Source: Clostridiales bacterium GWD2_32_19 (GTDB lineage: Bacteria; Bacillota; Clostridia; Lachnospirales; UBA12420). From it: a stretch of DNA of 52,445 nt. The translations under genes were made by a program, and so were the position numbers. This document shows, in pieces, positions 50,185-52,445 of this stretch. The stretch's first letter is position 1. Each line of letters begins with the position of its first letter. A model generated the notes under the pieces. The model saw only the letters and a program-made list of their open reading frames with translations. It ran no database searches and was not told the origin of the DNA. The stretch lies in NCBI GenBank assembly GCA_001795385.1, contig MGOU01000013.1, positions 1 through 52,445 on the forward strand, given 5' to 3'.

Positions 50185-52095
50185 ATGATTAAAATTACTT
50201 TTAAAGACGGTTCTATACGTGAGTTTGAAAAAGGGATATCAGTTTTAGATGTTGCAACTAAGTTATCTGAAGGATTAGCAAGAATTTCTTTAGGTGCATT
50301 AGTTAATGGTGAACTTTCTGATTTACGTAAGCAATTGACAGAAGACTCAAAACTTACAATCTTGACTTTTGATGATGATGAAGGAAAAGATGTTTTTTGG
50401 CATTCATCAAGCCATGTATTAGCACAAGCTATCAAAAGACTTTATCCAAATGTTAAACTTGCAATAGGTCCCGCGATAACAAATGGGTTCTATTATGATA
50501 TTGATGTAGAGGGTTCTTTCACTGAAGGTGATATAGCGAAACTTGAAGCTGAGATGCAAAAAATAGTTAAAGAGGAGTTAAACATAGAATACTTTGAGCT
50601 TTCACGTACAGACGCAATAAAACTTATGGAGGAAAGAAACGAACCATACAAGGTAGAGTTAATAAGCGATTTGCCAGAAGATGTAGTTATTTCTTTCTAC
50701 AAACAAGGTGAGTTTGTAGATTTATGTGCAGGTCCTCATGTGATGAATACAAAAATTATTAAAGCTATTAAAATACTTAATGTTGCTGGTGCATACTGGA
50801 GAGGTAGCGAAAAAAATAAAATGCTAACAAGAATATATGCTACTTCTTTCCCTAAAAAATCTCTACTTGACGAATATATTGTTATGCTTGAAGAAGCTAA
50901 AAGACGTGATCATAAAAAAATTGGTAGGGAACTTAATTTATTTACTTTCCACCCAGAAGCTCCCGGTGCTTGTTTTTGGCATCCTAGAGGACTTATATTG
51001 TGGCAACAACTTGAAAATTTTTGGAGAGAAATGCATAAAAGTTATGGATATACAGAAGTACAAACTCCTGGTCTTGCTAAAAAAATTCTTTGGGAAACAT
51101 CTGGGCACTGGGATCATTATCAGGATGATATGTATCACTTTGATGCTGATGAAGGCGAAACTTTATGCTTAAAACCAATGGATTGTCCGTTTGACATCCT
51201 TATATATAACACTACACAACATTCTTATAAAGACTTACCTGTACGTTTTAACGAGCTTGGTAGAATATTTAGAAATGAAAAATCTGGTCAATTAAATGGT
51301 TTATTTAGGGTTAGACAGATTACTCAAGATGATGCTCACATCATGTGTACCGAAGAACAAGTTTTAGAAGAGATTAGTTCTATTATTAAAATGCAACAAA
51401 TGTTTTATAAAACTTTCGACTTGAAAATTAGTTATTTCTTATCTACTCGTCCTGATGACTACTTAGGAGAAATAGAAGTTTGGGATAAAGCTGAAGATGA
51501 TTTAAGAAATGCGCTTAAACTAAACGGTATCACTGAATATGGCATAAAAGACAAAGATGGTGCTTTCTATGGTCCTAAGATCGATGTACAGGCAAAAGAT
51601 GCCCTCGGTAGAACTTGGCAGCTCGCTACTATCCAACTTGACTTCCAGCTTCCAGGTAGATTTAATATGAACTATACTGATAAAAGTGGAGAAAAGAAAA
51701 CTCCTGTTATGATACACAGAGCTGTATTTGGTTCTTTTGAAAGATTTATAGGCATAATAACAGAACAATTCGAAGGAGCCTTCCCTACTTGGCTTTCACC
51801 TGTACAAGTAAAAGTTCTACCTATATCTGATAAATTCAATGATTATGCTAAAACAATAGTAGAAAAATTAATAAATAATAATGTTAGAGCTGAGTTTGAT
51901 GCACGTGCAGAAAAAATAGGATTCAAAATCCGTGAAGCACAACTTGAAAAGACACCATACATGCTAGTTGTAGGAGAGAATGAGCAAACTACTGCTACTG
52001 TTTCTGTAAGAAAACGTGGCGAAGGTGATATAGGAGTTTTACCAATCGATGAGTTTTTGAAGAATATCTTAGCTGAAATAAAAGATAAAAAATAA
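50185..52095 (+). CDS. thrS: Threonyl-tRNA synthetase
   Basis: 636 residues, full length. N-terminal TGS domain (residues 1-60), then the editing domain with HSSSHVLAQAIKRL and a later H-x-C zinc/editing motif (LCAGPHV). The class II core has MDCPFDI (with the zinc Cys) and the RIFRNEKSGQLNGLFRVRQITQDDAH motif 2, then an anticodon-binding domain (VKVLPISDKFNDYAKTIVEKL). It charges tRNA-Thr. AAAGGAGG is upstream. It is controlled by the T-box. Confidence 0.97.
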   Translation: MIKITFKDGSIREFEKGISVLDVATKLSEGLARISLGALVNGELSDLRKQLTEDSKLTILTFDDDEGKDVFWHSSSHVLAQAIKRLYPNVKLAIGPAITNGFYYDIDVEGSFTEGDIAKLEAEMQKIVKEELNIEYFELSRTDAIKLMEERNEPYKVELISDLPEDVVISFYKQGEFVDLCAGPHVMNTKIIKAIKILNVAGAYWRGSEKNKMLTRIYATSFPKKSLLDEYIVMLEEAKRRDHKKIGRELNLFTFHPEAPGACFWHPRGLILWQQLENFWREMHKSYGYTEVQTPGLAKKILWETSGHWDHYQDDMYHFDADEGETLCLKPMDCPFDILIYNTTQHSYKDLPVRFNELGRIFRNEKSGQLNGLFRVRQITQDDAHIMCTEEQVLEEISSIIKMQQMFYKTFDLKISYFLSTRPDDYLGEIEVWDKAEDDLRNALKLNGITEYGIKDKDGAFYGPKIDVQAKDALGRTWQLATIQLDFQLPGRFNMNYTDKSGEKKTPVMIHRAVFGSFERFIGIITEQFEGAFPTWLSPVQVKVLPISDKFNDYAKTIVEKLINNNVRAEFDARAEKIGFKIREAQLEKTPYMLVVGENEQTTATVSVRKRGEGDIGVLPIDEFLKNILAEIKDKK

Positions 52096-52132
52096 ACTCT
52101 GAAAGTTTTTTGTAAATTTTTAGTTTTATCCA

Positions 52133-52161
52133 TTGACAGTTTAAGGTAATTATGGTAATAT
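52133..52161 (+). promoter_or_regulatory. SigA promoter of the infC leader
   Basis: TTGACA (52133-52138), 17 bases, TAATAT (52156-52161). Transcription would start near 52168. Confidence 0.85.
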
Positions 52162-52164
52162 GTA

Positions 52165-52330
52165 AAAGCAATTTAATATTGACGAGTGCTATGCACTTAT
52201 AAGTAGAAGTCCTCTTCTCACCTTAAAACCTTTACTGTGTTAATAAGGTTATATATTTAAAACATTATTTTAACAAGAATTTTTTAATGTTTATATATAT
52301 GGTGGACTATGCTTGTCCACTTTTTTATTG
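52165..52330 (+). promoter_or_regulatory. L20-type autoregulatory leader with attenuator, upstream of infC
   Basis: GAGTGCTATGCACTT and AAGTAGAAGTCCTCTTCTCACC resemble the known infC–rpmI–rplT leader of Firmicutes, where ribosomal protein L20 binds. AACCTT and AAGGTT form a further stem. GTGGAC (52302-52307) and GTCCAC (52315-52320) followed by TTTTTTATT are the attenuator terminator. Confidence 0.82.
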
Positions 52331-52382
52331 CATTATTATTAATTGTTCATTGTGAACTGTATTTTTAAAAGGGGGTAATTTT

Positions 52383-52445
52383 ATAAAAGAATTACTAATA
52401 AACGAGCAAATAAAAGCCAAAGAAGTTAGACTTTTTGATCAAAAT
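52383..52445 (+). CDS. infC: Translation initiation factor IF-3 (5' part, runs off the right edge)
   Basis: 21 codons are visible, giving KELLINEQIKAKEVRLFDQN, the IF-3 N-terminal motif (NEQI-A-EVRL). GGGGG lies 7 bases before the ATA at 52383-52385, with no ATG, GTG or TTG in frame between the ribosome site and the motif. infC genes often use rare start codons as a self-control device: IF-3 rejects them. Here ATA seems to be used. Confidence 0.88.
   Translation, partial: MKELLINEQIKAKEVRLFDQN

Noticed and set aside
1-52445. Prophage, insertion-sequence transposase or integrase genes
   Set aside because: No transposase, integrase, capsid or toxin–antitoxin gene is recognisable in any reading frame with a ribosome site; only non-coding repeats are present.

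Overview
The window comes from an AT-rich, endospore-forming member of the Clostridia. The evidence is the spoIIGA–sigE–sigG cluster, yqfC/yqfD, gerW (ytfJ), an alpha/beta-type SASP, CotF-like coat genes, mcsA–mcsB–clpC, a T-box upstream of thrS, an L20-type leader upstream of infC, and strong AGGAGG ribosome sites. I cannot name the genus. About nine tenths of the genes lie on the minus strand; plus-strand genes are the coat pair near 13.5 kb, a charged small protein at 11.3 kb, and everything from 47.9 kb to the right end.

Layout. 0-7.5 kb: the start of a type IV prepilin gene, a REC-HDOD regulator, a CapA-like exported protein, a 1015-residue ten-repeat secreted protein, an L,D-transpeptidase lipoprotein, a flavodoxin and a CopZ-like protein. 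7.5-13.3 kb: a SERCA-type Ca2+ ATPase, a stand-alone LigB/MEMO-like protein, rsmI and nth. 13.4-15.7 kb: a spore-coat gene pair and two unrecognised, apparently duplicated genes. 15.8-20.4 kb: a stress operon (zinc-ribbon gene, mcsA, mcsB, clpC) with no ctsR. 20.5-25.3 kb: a giant pseudokinase–AAA–TPR–GAF–GGDEF protein. 25.3-31.5 kb: rsmB, pspC-like, dacF, ruvA, ytfI/gerW, an orphan rod-binding gene and dapF. 31.7-36 kb: rluB, cdd, a nucleoside-kinase-like gene, a YerB-like gene, a dgkA–PAP2 fusion and ybeY. 36-40.5 kb: the sporulation block yqfD, yqfC, sigG, sigE, spoIIGA. 40.6-47.8 kb: an AI-2E-type permease, mutL, NUDIX, ygiQ, zapA, tetR and a secreted unknown. 47.9-52.4 kb: SASP, hslO, NUDIX, T-box–thrS, leader–infC.

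The window is mostly chromosomal housekeeping, sporulation and envelope genes. What stands out is non-coding. Four hairpin elements beginning GGTAGTG (plus strand) sit with exactly 23 bases between the element and the start codon of four unrelated minus-strand genes (the repeat protein, nth, dapF and the permease). Two share a near-identical core of about 70 bp and are fused to pieces of a second palindromic repeat family, which itself has three copies, one of them inside the thrS leader. The fixed distance to the start codon is my best candidate for something undescribed. Other points of note are a structured intergenic region near 27.2 kb, in-frame 9-bp tandem repeats in two genes, the kinase domain lacking its catalytic Asp, and an infC gene that appears to start with ATA.
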